The notes beneath the pieces were generated by a model, which did no database searches, was not told where the DNA came from, and worked only from the letters and a program-made list of their open reading frames with translations. From Neofusicoccum parvum (Eukaryota > Ascomycota > Dothideomycetes > Botryosphaeriales > Botryosphaeriaceae): a DNA stretch of 64,000 nt. Where the stretch lies: assembly GCA_020912385.1 (NCBI GenBank), contig CP087214.1, positions 1,612,001 through 1,676,000 on the forward strand, given 5' to 3'. Position numbers and translations under genes: made by a program. Positions 1 through 11,067 of the stretch are shown in pieces; the first letter of the stretch is position 1, and every line of letters starts with the position of its first letter.

Positions 1-442
1 ATGCCTCTGTCATGGACGCGTTGGTGGCGTCCTTGACCGTGAAGGCTGCCAAATCAATCAGCAGAGGGCACGGAGTGGGCATTTGCTTAGAGGCTTACGC
101 TGGCGACACATTGGACATTTCTCTTGAGAAGCTTCTTGCTTGAGCCAGTCCTCGATGCAGTGCTGCGGTCCGTCAGGGTTTTCCGTTGCCACTCTGGCTG
201 GAGTCCTTCTTACCATGTGGAAGGAGTGATTGCACTGGCCCATGACTGCACGCGGATGGTCAGATACGAGCCGGACAGCATGGGGAGGCGGGTGACGTAC
301 GCAACGGGCAGCCGTCGCCGGGGAACTTGCACTTCGAGCAGGTGCTGTCGTAGGGACTTCGGCAGATGCCGCACAGGTCGTCCTCAGGCATGTCCCAGCG
401 CCAGGCGGCGACGGCGTTCCACTGCTTGATTGTGACCTTCAT
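1..442 (-). CDS. APC11: Anaphase-promoting complex subunit 11 (RING-H2), 3' end outside window
   Basis: APC11 is the RING-H2 subunit of the anaphase-promoting complex; it binds the E2 and catalyses ubiquitin transfer to cyclins and securin in the nucleus. Exons on the minus strand: 442-301, 245-214, 162-99 and 45-1; all junctions are GT-AG and in phase. The spliced protein starts MKVTIKQWNAVAAWRWDMPE, a family signature, then shows CGIC, a second zinc cluster around CSKCKFPGDGCP, CNHSFHMHC and CPMCRQ, which together give the RING-H2 ligands. About 94 residues are read before the edge; the family is usually 84-110, so only a short tail is missing. It is transcribed away from the sulfurtransferase gene on a 514-bp shared promoter. 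Identification is firm; the exact end is unknown. Confidence 0.94.
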
Positions 443-956
443 GCTGGAGGCAGCGCGGGGAGGAGGCGAGGGTTGCGGGGGCGAGGGCCGGTGGGCGGGC
501 GTGCACGCTTGGTAAACAAGCAGAGCAGCGGGCTGACAGGACTGCACGCCTGCTAGCTGCAGCGGCGCTCGGAACGGCCCACGCAAGCCGAAGGCGGTGA
601 AGCGCGCTCGCCGGAGCCGCGCAGCAAGCTACATGACGCGATCAGCAGCAGCAATCACAGAAGCGTCGCCTATCTGCGCGGTTGGGGAGTGAAAAGCCCG
701 TCCGTCCATCGCTTTTCACTCCCCAGGTACGACCGGTAAGTCTTCTTTTTCACATTCGCTGATCGGCGGCCGAGGGAATCGTCGATGGTGCCATCGCCCC
801 CTCACTTCCACGCGCCAGAGCTCCCCGCCGCCTATCGCGAGCTTCGCGAGCTTCCCCAGCTTTTTGTGCGAGCTCTCACACGCCGCCCAAATTGTCTCAC
901 CCGGCATCCCATCTCGTCCTGACTCACAACCCACTTCCCAACGCTGATTGCCAGCA
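443..956. other. Divergent promoter region between APC11 and the sulfurtransferase
   Basis: This 514-bp stretch separates two start codons that point outward. It holds no supported gene; open frames here are short and in unlikely codon context. Its most distinctive element is the perfect inverted repeat at 684-724, listed separately. Confidence 0.6.
684..724. promoter_or_regulatory. Perfect 14-bp inverted repeat midway between two divergent genes
   Basis: GGGGAGTGAAAAGC at 684-697 is exactly repeated in reverse complement at 711-724, with a 13-nt spacer. The midpoint (about 704) lies about 262 bp from the APC11 start codon and 253 bp from the sulfurtransferase start codon. It could be a dimeric factor binding site or a hairpin in either 5' leader. 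The symmetry is seen directly; a regulatory role is inferred. Confidence 0.55.
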
Positions 957-2202
957 ATGGCCAGGACAGCAATGCTCCAACCGCTCCTGCGGACCTCCTT
1001 CCGACCGGTCGCCGCTCCCAGCAGCTTCTTCCCGCGCCGCGCCATGAGCTCCTCGTACACGCTGACCTCCTACCTCGTCAGCCCGGCGCAGCTGAGCGAC
1101 GCGCTGCAGAAGAATGTCAACACCCGCCTGTCGACAGCCCCGCGCGTGATCCCGCTGTGCGGCACCTGGTTCCTGCCCAACGATCCGGAGAAGCGCACCG
1201 GACCGCAGACCTTCCACGCATGCCGCATTCCCAAGGCCCGCTTCTTCGACCTCGATGCCGTCAAGGACCAGAACAGCCCATATCCGCACATGCTGCCCAG
1301 CAGCGAGGACTTTGCAAAGGCCATGGGCGAGCTAGGAATTCGTAAGGATGATAGCGTGGTCGTGTACGACAGCAAGGAGCAGGGCATCTTCAGCGCGCCC
1401 CGTGTCGCCTGGACGCTCAAGGTGTTCGGCCACCAGAATGTCCATATTCTGAACAACTTCAAGCTGTGGGTGGAGGAGGGCTACCCAACGGAGTGGGGTG
1501 AGCCGGACAAGGTCGACGCAGTTGACTACCCTGTGCCAGAGCTTGATCGCTCCAAGGTGGTCGACTTTGAGCAGGTCACGGAAATTGCGAAAAGGCAGGG
1601 AGAATCGGGCAAGGCCGACATCCAGATCCTCGATGCAAGGAGCAAGGGCCGCTGGGAGGGTAAGGAGCCAGAACCGAGGCCAGGTAGGTGGTCCATCTTC
1701 TTTTATTTCTTGGACAGCAGGAGGAACAGCCCTGTTACTGGGTCTGCATACGTTGGCGTTTGTATGATGAGCAAACTTGTTCTACCTACTGAGATGGTGT
1801 CTGTATACGAGAAGTCGCCGTTGGTGACAACAGATATTCCCATCTGAGAGGGCTCTACAGTTTCTCCCTCGTCGTACAATGCCATATCCCGCACCAGCTG
1901 ACAATTTTATAGGTCTCTCATCTGGTCACATTCCCTCCTCAACTTCTGTCCCTGTACCTGAGCTTTTGGATCCCAAAACCAAGACCTTCCTTCCTGCCGC
2001 TGAGCTGAAGAAAATTCTCGAGTCCAAGGGTATCGACCCATCCAAGCCCGTCATCAGCAGCTGCGGGACAGGTGTTACTGCGGCTGTTATTGATGCTGCT
2101 TTGGCCGAGGCCGGCTTCCCTGAGGAGACCCGTCAACTGTACGATGGTAGTTGGACGGAGTGGGCTCAGAGGGCTGATGAGAAGTTGATTATCAAAGTCT
2201 AA
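957..2202 (+). CDS. TUM1: Two-domain rhodanese, 3-mercaptopyruvate sulfurtransferase type
   Basis: Exons 957-1683 and 1913-2202 encode about 338 residues, normal for two-domain sulfurtransferases. The N-terminus (MARTAMLQPLL... with Arg and no acids up to about residue 30) looks like a mitochondrial presequence. The first rhodanese domain is the inactive one; the second carries the active loop SCGTGVTA. A CG(S/T)GVTA loop is typical of mercaptopyruvate sulfurtransferase, whereas thiosulfate-preferring rhodaneses have CRxGxT/R. The enzyme moves sulfur to a catalytic cysteine persulfide; yeast Tum1 feeds tRNA thiolation. The 229-nt intron joins RPG to LSSGHIP, the conserved link before the second domain. 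The ATG at 957 is the first in frame. Substrate preference is inferred. Confidence 0.93.
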
Positions 2203-2524
2203 ATAGCGAGCGTTCGTTTCAATGCGAGTGCAGCTTATCTGGGATTGATGTAAGAGAAACTTCAAGAAAGGCGATAAAAAATTCAATGTCTTTGTATGAT
2301 ACCCAATGGTCCTGCCGGAGTTCAACTTCTCTCAGCTTGCGGACACTGCCCGTCAAACTGAAGTCCGCTATCGTCATCACTTTTGTTTCCAACGAAAGTA
2401 TTATCTTCAGCGTCTCTCATAGAAGTTCATGTTTCCTGAGCGAAAGGTATTGCGAGCCATAAATTGGCCCGATCTGCGAAGATCAAGGAGCTGAGAGGCG
2501 TCTAGCCTTTCTCAGCTTGACGTC
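2203..2524. other. Convergent 3' intergenic region
   Basis: This is 322 bp between the stop codons of the sulfurtransferase and the P450, which are transcribed toward each other. AT-rich stretches around 2260-2300 and 2440-2470 are consistent with 3' UTR and poly(A) signals. No gene is seen. Confidence 0.5.
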
Positions 2525-4664
2525 TCATAGTTTCGGCAAATCCATGCCCTCTGGAATCTTGTTCCACTGTCCAGTCTCTTTGTCCAAGAACTCCCTCTTG
2601 ATGTCGGTCCAAGCCTCTCGCATGATTTCGGCATGGCGTTCCGAGCGTGGCTTGATGTCGGCCTCGTACTTGTCAGGCATCATCACAAGGCCACCGACAA
2701 GCCGGTCTTGCTCAGGCGGCTTTGGCTCGCCTGTAGCCTCATCGATGACGGGTTTGATGTCGAAGCCCCACAGAATCCTTGCAATGCCCAAGAAAAGGCT
2801 CCGTTCGGCGATGTGCATGCCTAGACCAACCGTCAGCGTCTTCCGCACCGCATCTTCGCGTCTCACGGGAAAGGAAGTCAGGAACTCACCCTGACAGATC
2901 CTCCTCCCCGCCCCAAACCCAAACTGGTCCCTCTTGCTCACATCCGCCAAGGTCGCGCTTTCCGCAATGCCGATCGCATCGCCCTGGTACCGCTCGGGCC
3001 AGAAGCGGTCGGGCTGCGGGTAGCGCTTCTCGTCGCGGTGGATGCCCCAGATGTTCATCATGACGCCGGCGCCCTTGGGGATGAGGTAGCCGCGGTACTC
3101 GTCGTCCTGCATGACGGCGTGGGGGGCGGCGCCCAGGACGGCGGTCGGCATCCAGCGCATGGCCTCCTTGACGCAGGCGCCGATGACGGGCAGGCGCGGG
3201 GCGTCGTCGACGGCGGGCAGGCGGGCGGGGCCGACGACGGCGTCCAGCTCAGCCTGGGCGCGGCGCTGCGCGTCCGGGTGCAGCACCATGGCCTGCACGA
3301 AGCCGTTGAGCGTCGACGCCGTCGTGTCGCTGCCCGCCTCGAACAGCGTGCCCGCGATGTACGCCGCCAGGTCGTCCGAGAAGCCCTCGCCCGCCTGCCG
3401 CCGCGCCATGTCCACGCAGAAGCACGGCCGCGCCGCCCCCGCCGTGATCGCCCGCTTCGCCCCCAGCCAGTTGCCCAGGTAGATGGCCTTCTCGGCCGCG
3501 TGCAGCCGCGCCGCTTCGCGCTGCCGGAACTGGAGCGCCATCGGGAGCTTCTGCAGGATGGGGAAGAAGTCGGGGAGCGCGGCGCCGGCGGTCTGGGCGA
3601 GCGCGCTGAATTTGTCGAACCCGTGGAAGAATTCCCAGAGTTTGGGGTCGTCGTAGGTCGTGGTGCGCCATCTGGAGGAAGGTGTTAGAGAGGTGGGCTG
3701 AGGGCATGTTGAAGTGATGAAGTGTTGCAACGAGATCACACATGGGCATTTCAAGCATGCTTCCGGACGCGAATGTGCAGTGAGGGGATCTGCAACCCCA
3801 TCCAGATGAATGCCCCAAGTGCCCATGAAAATGTTCAGGTGCTACAACACTTTCTGAAATGGCCTCGTGGAAGGAAGGTGTTCGCTTGTGTGTACAACAA
3901 ATGAGGGCTGGCATACCCGAAAACGATGCTGGCTATCAAGGATGAAGAGTACCGCCGCAAGTGCTCTACGAAAGCTTTGGGGTTATCTAGAAGGTCATTA
4001 AGCATTTGCTTATTCTCGAGGTCTTGGTATGGCACCTGAAGTGGTCAGCATTGCTTAATGGACAAAGTGGAGAACACACATAAGACTTCGCAACGTTGAC
4101 ATTCAACAGAGCATGTATCATTTTTCGGATCTGTCTCATGGGTTAGACTCTCAGAGCAGGTTCCGCATTATCGGGGAGTCATACCATTCGCCACGTGGGT
4201 CCGTAGTGCTTAGAAGTGAAATTAGCTTCGACGTAAATCATGCGTGTGACGAAACAAGACCAACCATCGTCAGCAGTCTGAGTCCACCACTCGCAATCTC
4301 GCCAGTGGTGTACATGTCCATGCGATCACTGTAAATGGCACTGCGCTTGTCTAAGAGGTCTTTGACGACTTCATCGCTGTTGACCACGATCAAGGTTTTG
4401 GTGCCGAGAATGACGGAGTAGATCGGGCCGTACTGTTTTGCCCATTTCGTGAACTGGAGGTGCTGGTTTTCCTTGGGAATCTTTCAAAACGGTCAGCGGA
4501 AGTACAGCTGTATGCAGCGGGGAAACGACCTGGAAGATGTTCCCGAAAATTGGCACAGTCGGTGGTCCTGGGGGATATCCGGGAGGTCGTCTACCGATGC
4601 GGGAGACACGCAAGGCAAGCAGGAAAACAAGCGCCCATGCTGCGATGCTGATGGAGGAGATCAT
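2525..4664 (-). CDS. Cytochrome P450 monooxygenase, fungal class E
   Basis: Seven exons (4664-4530, 4480-4265, 4208-4185, 4130-4080, 4035-3917, 3671-2890, 2820-2525) give 540 residues with every junction in phase. A single membrane anchor (residues 7-20) is followed by the proline hinge PPGYPPGPP, so the protein should sit on the ER face. Landmarks: I-helix oxygen-binding AGSDTTAS, K-helix EAMR (ExxR), meander FWPERY, and haem loop FGFGAGRRICQG with the cysteine ligand. The haem loop is interrupted by the last intron. The pattern around VPYQDLE and the haem loop resembles the OrdA/CYP64-like group that often acts in secondary metabolism, but no biosynthetic partner lies next to it. Substrate is unknown. 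The short exon 3 (8 codons) is the least certain part. Confidence 0.92.
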
Positions 4665-5732
4665 GGCGATGAGGCGAGATGTTCGAACGCTATGCGGATA
4701 CTGTGAGGGGATCTCCCCACTGCAGACAAGTCCTTATATCCTACAACAGTCTTCGCCCCCAAAGCGCGGTTTACAGGGCTGCAGTAGTTTGACTAGCACC
4801 ATGCGTCCCTATCAGGGTTGAACAAGTAGGATATCAGAGCACATGCCCCGCAGGGAGTAGCGGGTCGCACGAAATGCATGCTTTATTGGAAGATGCGCGT
4901 GTGATGACTGCAGGTCCCAGGGATGAACGCTCTAAATGAAGTGTAAGCGTGGCCCGCTCGCCGCGTTGCCTATACCGTTGATTTGGAGGAGAGTGAAACA
5001 ACGACAAAAACTGTGACAGGCGCCAATCGGCTGTGACAAAGGTCTCGGATATGTGGTGTGAGAGACGTGGGCGGTTCAAGGACCAGTGTCCTCGAAGTGG
5101 AAGCGGCACTCTCGACCGGGTGCTTCCCCCGCGCCAGATGCAGGAGGTAGAGAAAGAGACTACCGGCCTGCTGGTCCACCATCCAATCGCATGGCGGCAA
5201 GACCGAGTTAGCCATGACACCAAGCGAGGCAGGGTTCGACGCGTGCTCAGCAAGGAGCCGCCGCAAGAACGGCGGACGGGACAGATGCCTAATGATCCAT
5301 TCTCAATTGGGATAGCATGCCGCCTCCCGGGACGCCGTGGGACGTGATTTCAACTTTCTATTCGCCGGGATGGACAGCGCTGGCGAGTTCGAGGGTGGGC
5401 ACAGTGGAATATTGGGACGATCGTCTGCAGGGCGGTGGAAGGAGCAGATCGACCGAGCGGCCGCAGAGTGCGCGGCCGTTGCAGCCAGGCAAGCCTGGCG
5501 ACGACAGCGCGCGACGGAGACGCACAGTCGCGATGGCGGCGTTGCGATGTCGTGGGGATGAGGTGTGGCGCGCTGGGGGGCGGTGGTGGGGCGAGTGGTG
5601 CGGGGCGGGCGCGTCAATTGGCGCGTGGGTCGGCTGCACTGTGACAACGCCTGAGTCGCCATTGTTTGCAAAACATCGAGACATAATAACACCCCATGGC
5701 TCCGCCCACCACCGCATGTCCACCACATCCCC
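4665..5732. other. Intergenic region, divergent P450 and WD40 promoters
   Basis: This 1.07-kb stretch lies between the P450 start (minus strand) and the WD40 start (plus strand). Several open frames exist on both strands, but none shows a domain or plausible splice pattern. The half nearer the WD40 gene is GC-rich with short direct repeats. I see no RNA gene. Confidence 0.5.
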
Positions 5733-8374
5733 ATGCCGCCCATCCGAGTCGCACAGCATGCGCGCCCTGCGCCCGTCGAGCCCCAGGCCGCCTTCGCCTT
5801 TCCTAAGGACCACCACCTCGTTGTCACCACCGAGACGCACGTCTGGTCGTGGGATCACCGCGGTCTGACCAATGCCTTCGGCTCCGGCTCCGGCGGCATC
5901 CTCGCCGCAAAGGAGGCCAAGGACGGCAGCGGCCTGCTGGCTGTGGCGGACGACCAGGTCGTGGTGTTACACGATGCGATCCGCGGCAAGGACAGGAGCT
6001 ACAGGCTGAAGGGCACTGATGTACGCCCGCTAGCCAGGATCCCCCGTGAAGGGATGCGCAATTGCTGACGCCGCTGTCGCAGGGCCAAATCCGCCTGCTT
6101 GAATACTCCAACGACTCGAAGAGCCTGTTCTTCACCACCACGCTCCAGAACGCCGTCCAGTCCTACTCGCTGCGCCAGTCCTGCCTCCTCGAGCCCTCGC
6201 ACACCCATCCCTCTCCGCCGACCGTATTGGCCATCTCGAGCACTTCGCACCTGCTCTTGTCAGCTTCTGAGAAGCCGCCGACCATATTCTTGCAGAATCT
6301 CACCCTCCGCACCCCCGCGTCGCAACTGCAACCCCGTGCGTCATCCGCCGCGGTCGAGACTGCGGCTTTCCATCCAGAGCGGCCAAATGTGTTCTTGCTC
6401 GCATTCAAGGATGGAACCCTAGCGGCTTACGACGCGACGCGCATACTGGGCAGAGCCGGACGTGGTGGATCAGGAGGGGAGGTTGGTCGCTTCAAGGGCC
6501 TACACTCCGTGACGAACCGAGTCTTGGCCAATTGTCGAGGTGAGACTGGAGATGACCCGAACGTGGTTGGCAGCAAGTCCGTCAGCATCACCTCGGCCGC
6601 CTTCCTGCCCGGACACAGGTCGCGCGCCGTCAGCGTTGGTGCTGACGGCCGGTGCCGGCTTGTCGACTTCGAGTGCGGTGGGAACATTCTTCGGACGTGG
6701 CACGCCAAAGGCCCGGCGACCAGCCTGTCGGTTCTCTCTGTGCGACAGAAGCCTGGAAATGTGGCCAGAGCCGCTGCCAATAGGGCTGAAACAGGGGCGC
6801 TTAACAATACCTTAGCGGTCGGCCGCGAAGATGGCAAAGTCCTTGTGTTTGACTCTGTCGGCATTCTTCTCGGCGAGCAGGCGGTCGATGCCGGAGCCGG
6901 GCGGATTATCGATGTCGAATGGATGAAAGGTCCAGGTCTGAAGCCCGATACGAAGCCGGCAAGAGCTCGTGGTCTCTCAGAATTAGAGGAACGCAGAGAC
7001 CGCCGAACGGCACCGTCGCCTTTTGGGGATGAGCCTATCGAAGTCCCCATGTCGGAGGACGAAGAGACCGAAGAAGACATGTTTGATGATAGCGGAACAG
7101 TGAACCGCAACCCCATGGAAGAATCCGGCAAACGACCTGCAGTAAACGCCATGAATTACATGGACCTTTTCTCACCGGTCAAACCGGCTCCGAAGAATTC
7201 TCCCCAGCGTCGTAGCCCTCGACCAAGGGCCAGGCCGCGCATTCTTAGCTCGACTTTTCGGCAGAGCAGCTTTTCCGCTTCGCCTCAAATGACCCCTCCT
7301 CGACTCTCCGCCATTCCACAGCTACCCAGACCTGATGAGGTAGAGGAACAGGATGAACCAGAGCCTGCGGAGCCTGTCCAGCTTCGTCATGGAGCTTTGC
7401 GCAACCGGATTCCCGAGGCAAAATCTCCTACAAGACTGCCATCTCCAAGCAAGAGGTCTGGCTCTCCAAGACGAGCTCCTCCATCTCAGGAGATCAGAGT
7501 TGCCAAGACACCATCCAGCAAAACCCCGCGCGCCCGAAAGAGCAGGAGAGTTTCTGCAAGAATGCCTACATCTTTCGGGAGCATCTCCACGAGCCGTACT
7601 ACAACTTCAAGTTCTTCGAGCAACAGCAAGATTCTTGCTGACATTCGTCGTCTGGGAGGAGAGTCTGGGAGCAAGAAGAAGACCGGGTTGGCCCTGCTGG
7701 CGCCTTACATGAACCAGAGGAGCACACCTCGCAGTGAACCTCAAGAGAAGCGGGAGAGGAAGGAGTCTGAGGCAAAGCCAGAGAGTGCAAAGCCAAAATC
7801 TGCAGCTCCAGCGGACGACATCTGGCTCACATCAGATGATGAGGCGCCGAACTCACATTTAAGGTCCCGAGGCCGTCGACAGGCTTCGCAACGACGACAA
7901 ATCAACACTTCGACCTTCATTCCTCCGACCGACCAACCTTCGCGGTGGTACTCGGAAACAGCATCCGCTGCAGCGGACTCTGAGAATGACGAGAACATGG
8001 CGCAAACTTCGGCTCGGTCAACGCTCTCACCTGGCGCAGCGTTATCTCCTGAACCTCCCGTACACATGGAGGAATACTTCCCGCGGACCAGCTCTCGCAG
8101 TAAGAGACACACTGGTAGTGGCGGTCGGGCCGCTCTCGGTGATCTGGACTACAACACCGTACACAGCCCCCGTCCTCGCAGCACGCGGAAGAGCGGGTTG
8201 ATCGCCTCAGACCTTCTGGAGGCCATCCACGGGACGAACCACCATAGCGGCGACGGTTGTGACTGCGGCAAAGGTTGCTGTGCTTCTCTGCGAAAGGATG
8301 TTCGAGACTTGAGCGAGGAGTTGCGGCTCCTGCGGGCAGAGATGGCGGAGATGCGGATGCTGATGGGCCGCTGA
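5733..8374 (+). CDS. WD40-repeat protein with disordered basic middle and C-terminal coiled coil
   Basis: Exons 5733-6020 and 6083-8374 encode about 859 residues. The first 350 or so contain degenerate WD-type blades such as HLVVTTETHVWSWDH, ITSAAFLPGHRSRAVSVGAD and LAVGREDGKVLVFDS, predicting a beta-propeller. Residues about 370-760 are Ser/Pro/Arg-rich and low complexity, with many SP and TP sites that could be kinase targets. The end holds a Cys-rich patch (CDCGKGCC) and a short coiled coil (LSEELRLLRAEMAEMRML). A propeller followed by a disordered tail and terminal helix recalls NEDD1-type gamma-tubulin adaptors, but that is only a hypothesis from architecture. The 62-nt intron has a good GTACGC donor. 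Function is not established. Confidence 0.85.
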
Positions 8375-8987
8375 GATTCATCTTTTCCCTTGACTATTCT
8401 CACGACACGAATCCCCTTGCTTTCCTAGGTGTTTGGGGGATCGCTTTAATCTTTTTACTCATTTCTTGCCATCCCGGTTTCTTGTTCCATTGTTTCTTTA
8501 GTTCATGACCCTTGTGATGCGTTGAGCGAGCGAGCAAGCGAGCGAAGCATAGCGCCGGTGCGACGACCATTCGTTAAATTGGATAGATACCCTTTGTGGC
8601 TGATGATGCTTATTTGTTCGCTCGTTGGAGAGACTTCGTGCGGTCTCGATGGTGGATTCTTCTGGGACTTTGGCGCTTTTTTGGGTAGAGGCGTTTTCTC
8701 TCCTTATATTCCCGGGGCTCAATTCATATTATTACGACACGAATGATGATCTGAAGCCTGTGAAATTGAAATTTCCGAAGGTGTACTTGTTGAAAGTACG
8801 GAGTGTGGGTGGCACGTCAACGGGTTTTCAGGCTCCTGCTACTGTTACTTCTCTCATGAAGTTGATATGCTGCTTGTGAGATCACAGTTCTATCCAGATA
8901 CTTTTTGCTTGGTTGTGTGGTGTGCGGAGCTGTTGGCAGAGACAAAGCTAAGGGACCATCTGGAGCCAAATGATGCCCAGAAATCTG

Positions 8988-9070
8988 AGAGATTAAACTG
9001 TCTAGAATTGCCTAGAAGCGTCATTCATCGCAGCTTGATGTTTTAGGTAATTCTCCTCAGTTTGATCTCT
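8988..9070. repeat. Imperfect hairpin of two U2-like fragments
   Basis: Fragment A (minus strand, 9014-8988) and fragment B (plus strand, 9044-9070) are about 26 bp each, nearly complementary, and separated by 29 nt. Both contain a version of AGTTTAATCTCT, which occurs in the U2 snRNA gene at 54 kb. The repeat is seen directly; descent from U2 is inferred. Confidence 0.5.
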
Positions 9071-9339
9071 GGGTCCCCAGCCAAGTAATGTCTTCTTGTC
9101 CAGGTGGGGGCGGCATGCTGGTGGTAGTCCGACGCCCCGTCTGGAAGGCACGGCCCGCGCCGTCCGCAGAGCCAGCTCCGTCCCTCACGTGCGGTGACCT
9201 GCATGGAACATTCCCGCGCCCAGACAGGAGCATAGTGAGGGCCGCGAACCTACCCAAAGCGGAAGCCCGGCCGCCCGCCCCGGAAGAACCCTCTCGGAGC
9301 ACTTATATAAACCCCTCCGCCCCCAGGCCTTCCGAACCT

Positions 9340-9368
9340 TTTCTTCTTCTTCTTCTTCTTCTTCTTCA
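9340..9368 (+). repeat. TTC trinucleotide microsatellite
   Basis: About nine consecutive TTC/CTT units are seen, preceded by a TATATAA at about 9303. No gene is supported downstream, so it is recorded as a simple repeat only. Confidence 0.85.
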
Positions 9369-9394
9369 CCCCCGGCCTTCGGGCTGGGGGTCGG

Positions 9395-9612
9395 GCGACG
9401 ACGGCCCTTCACTAAACGGGTCGGGTCGGGTGGCTGGGGCACCAAAAGGCGACGACAGCCTCTGATGGTCGGGGCGGGCGGGATCCCTTTCACCGGGGGG
9501 CTCACACATGGCGACGACGGCCTTTCACTAAACGGGTCGGGTCGGGCGGCTGGGGCCAAACAAGCGACGACGGCTTCAAACCGGTCGGGGCGGGCGGGAT
9601 CCCTTAATTGGG
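9395..9612 (+). repeat. Imperfect tandem duplication, 116-bp period
   Basis: GCGACGACGGCC begins at 9395 and again at 9511. Both units continue with TTCACTAAACGGGTCGGGTC, a GGCTGGGG block and GGTCGGGGCGGGCGGGATCC. The units are about 90 percent identical by eye apart from a short spacer difference. The sequence is G-rich on the plus strand. No coding role is seen. Confidence 0.75.
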
Positions 9613-9880
9613 GGCCATCATCGTAGTGGGATGTGGGGAATTTGTGAGCACTGGGGCTATGTGGGCATTGCACTGGGCTTTGGGCTTTGTGGGAACTGGG
9701 GACCAAGATGATTCTGCTATACTTGGCCACTGGGCTGTATCTGTTTAATCCCGAGCGTCGGCGGCTCAAACCAACGGCCGGGGTGGTTGGGGTCAGCGTG
9801 GACGGGACTTCAGTCAAGAAGGGCCCTCCACACAAACAATCTTTTTCGTTGTTGCTTTCGCCATGCGCGAGACAGTGAGG

Positions 9881-9997
9881 AAGAAGAACAGATACCCGAT
9901 AGTAGGGACTGGATGTGGTAACCGTTCTCTTCGCTTTAGTCTCTGGGTAACTTTTCTAGGTAAATGCTCTCCTCAGTTTAATCTCTGAGTCCCTACC
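9881..9997. repeat. Cluster of U2 snRNA-like fragments
   Basis: Three pieces resemble the branch-site and stem II region of the U2 gene at 54 kb: 9881-9895 (minus strand, giving TATCTGTTCTTCTT), 9914-9947 (TGTGGTAACCGTTCT then TTTAGTCTCTGGG), and 9961-9997 (TAAATGCTCTCCTCAG then TTTAATCTCTGAG). They lack the U2 5' end and Sm site, so they look like fragments and not functional genes. Confidence 0.45.
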
Positions 9998-11067
9998 TCA
10001 AGAATGGATTTTATTCGGCCACTTCCACAGCCGTCCCATCTATCCTAACCAGAGAGGTCGTCCGGAGAATATCATTAGAGGTGAGTATCCGTCTCCAGCT
10101 GCCTGCCCTTGAACAAAGACCACTATGGCTTTACCGTCGTCTATCATAACATCATTTGCAGCTCCGTCTGCCTGCGTGTGGAAGCTATGATTACCACATT
10201 TTTTCTTATTTATCTTATGCTGCTAAAGTAATTGTCACCAACAGCATTTCCAATCCATCGTCTTCACCAACAATCAACATTCCATCTGTCTCAGCGCCTT
10301 GTGGCCCTCCTCCATCCCTCAACCGACCCATCATCAGTTCTTTATGATCCGCACTCGTCTCCCGTTTCAGCACCCACAATTCCGACCCTGCCAGCGAATA
10401 TGGTCCACGGCTCAACACCTCGGCCTCCCAACAGCCTCTCACCCACCGCTGCGCCCCAAGAACCGTTGCGCCGTCCCACAGAGGTCGCTCGTCGCCCAGC
10501 TCAGGTCCTTCGCCCCAAACAGCAGTACATCGACGTCAGTTCCACAGCCATAGTGCTTCTCTTAATCACCAGACCCTCCAGGGAGCTCGTAAAACCGCCC
10601 GGAAGAGTCTGCAGCCCGAACATCCTCGATAATGGATCCAGCTCGTTGATTGCCCCAGTCGGCGGTGTGGGCGCCTTAGCGACACCGCTGAGTCTAGGCA
10701 GCTCCTTCTTTCCCGCCTCTTCTCCCGTTTAAATCTGCAGGGTGTCGGCGGTGAGAGTGGCGATGCAGATAAAGATGATGTAGTGTTTGAGTTTGAATCC
10801 GACGAGCTGTGTCGTCGGCTTTTTGCAATGGGCGGTGGGGTGCGGTTTCCTACTGTGCATATCAGTTGGCGGCTGCTCCGTGGACGAGGTCTCCAACAAC
10901 TGACGCGGCGAAAACTTGAGAGTAGGAGATGATGTTGACAAATCAGAGGCACACTATTGTCAAGTGTATATCAGTGATGTTGCTTCCGCGTAAATAAACA
11001 ATGCTGGTGGAAGATAGATTTGAATTCTCTCTCCAACACAGGAACGCTGATGGTCCGCCTCCCGGTC

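Larger units (their letters stand above)
8375..11067. other. 2.7-kb region without a convincing gene
   Basis: This stretch carries the WD40 3' UTR, U2-like fragments, a TTC microsatellite, a tandem duplication and an intron-like segment at 10081-10161. Frames around 10232-10952 are open on both strands but none gives a recognisable product, and the best ones lack an ATG in good position. A TATATAA at about 9303 is not followed by a supported gene. It may be a degenerate transposon or pseudogene area. Confidence 0.45.

Noticed and set aside
9185..9835. 216-codon minus-strand frame
   Set aside because: It is built from the tandem duplication and the TTC microsatellite (a Glu run); no domain or splice context.
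10232..10952. Small gene between the tandem repeat and the first regulator
   Set aside because: The plus-strand frame starts without a convincing ATG, contains stops when alternative frames are joined, and no product is recognised.
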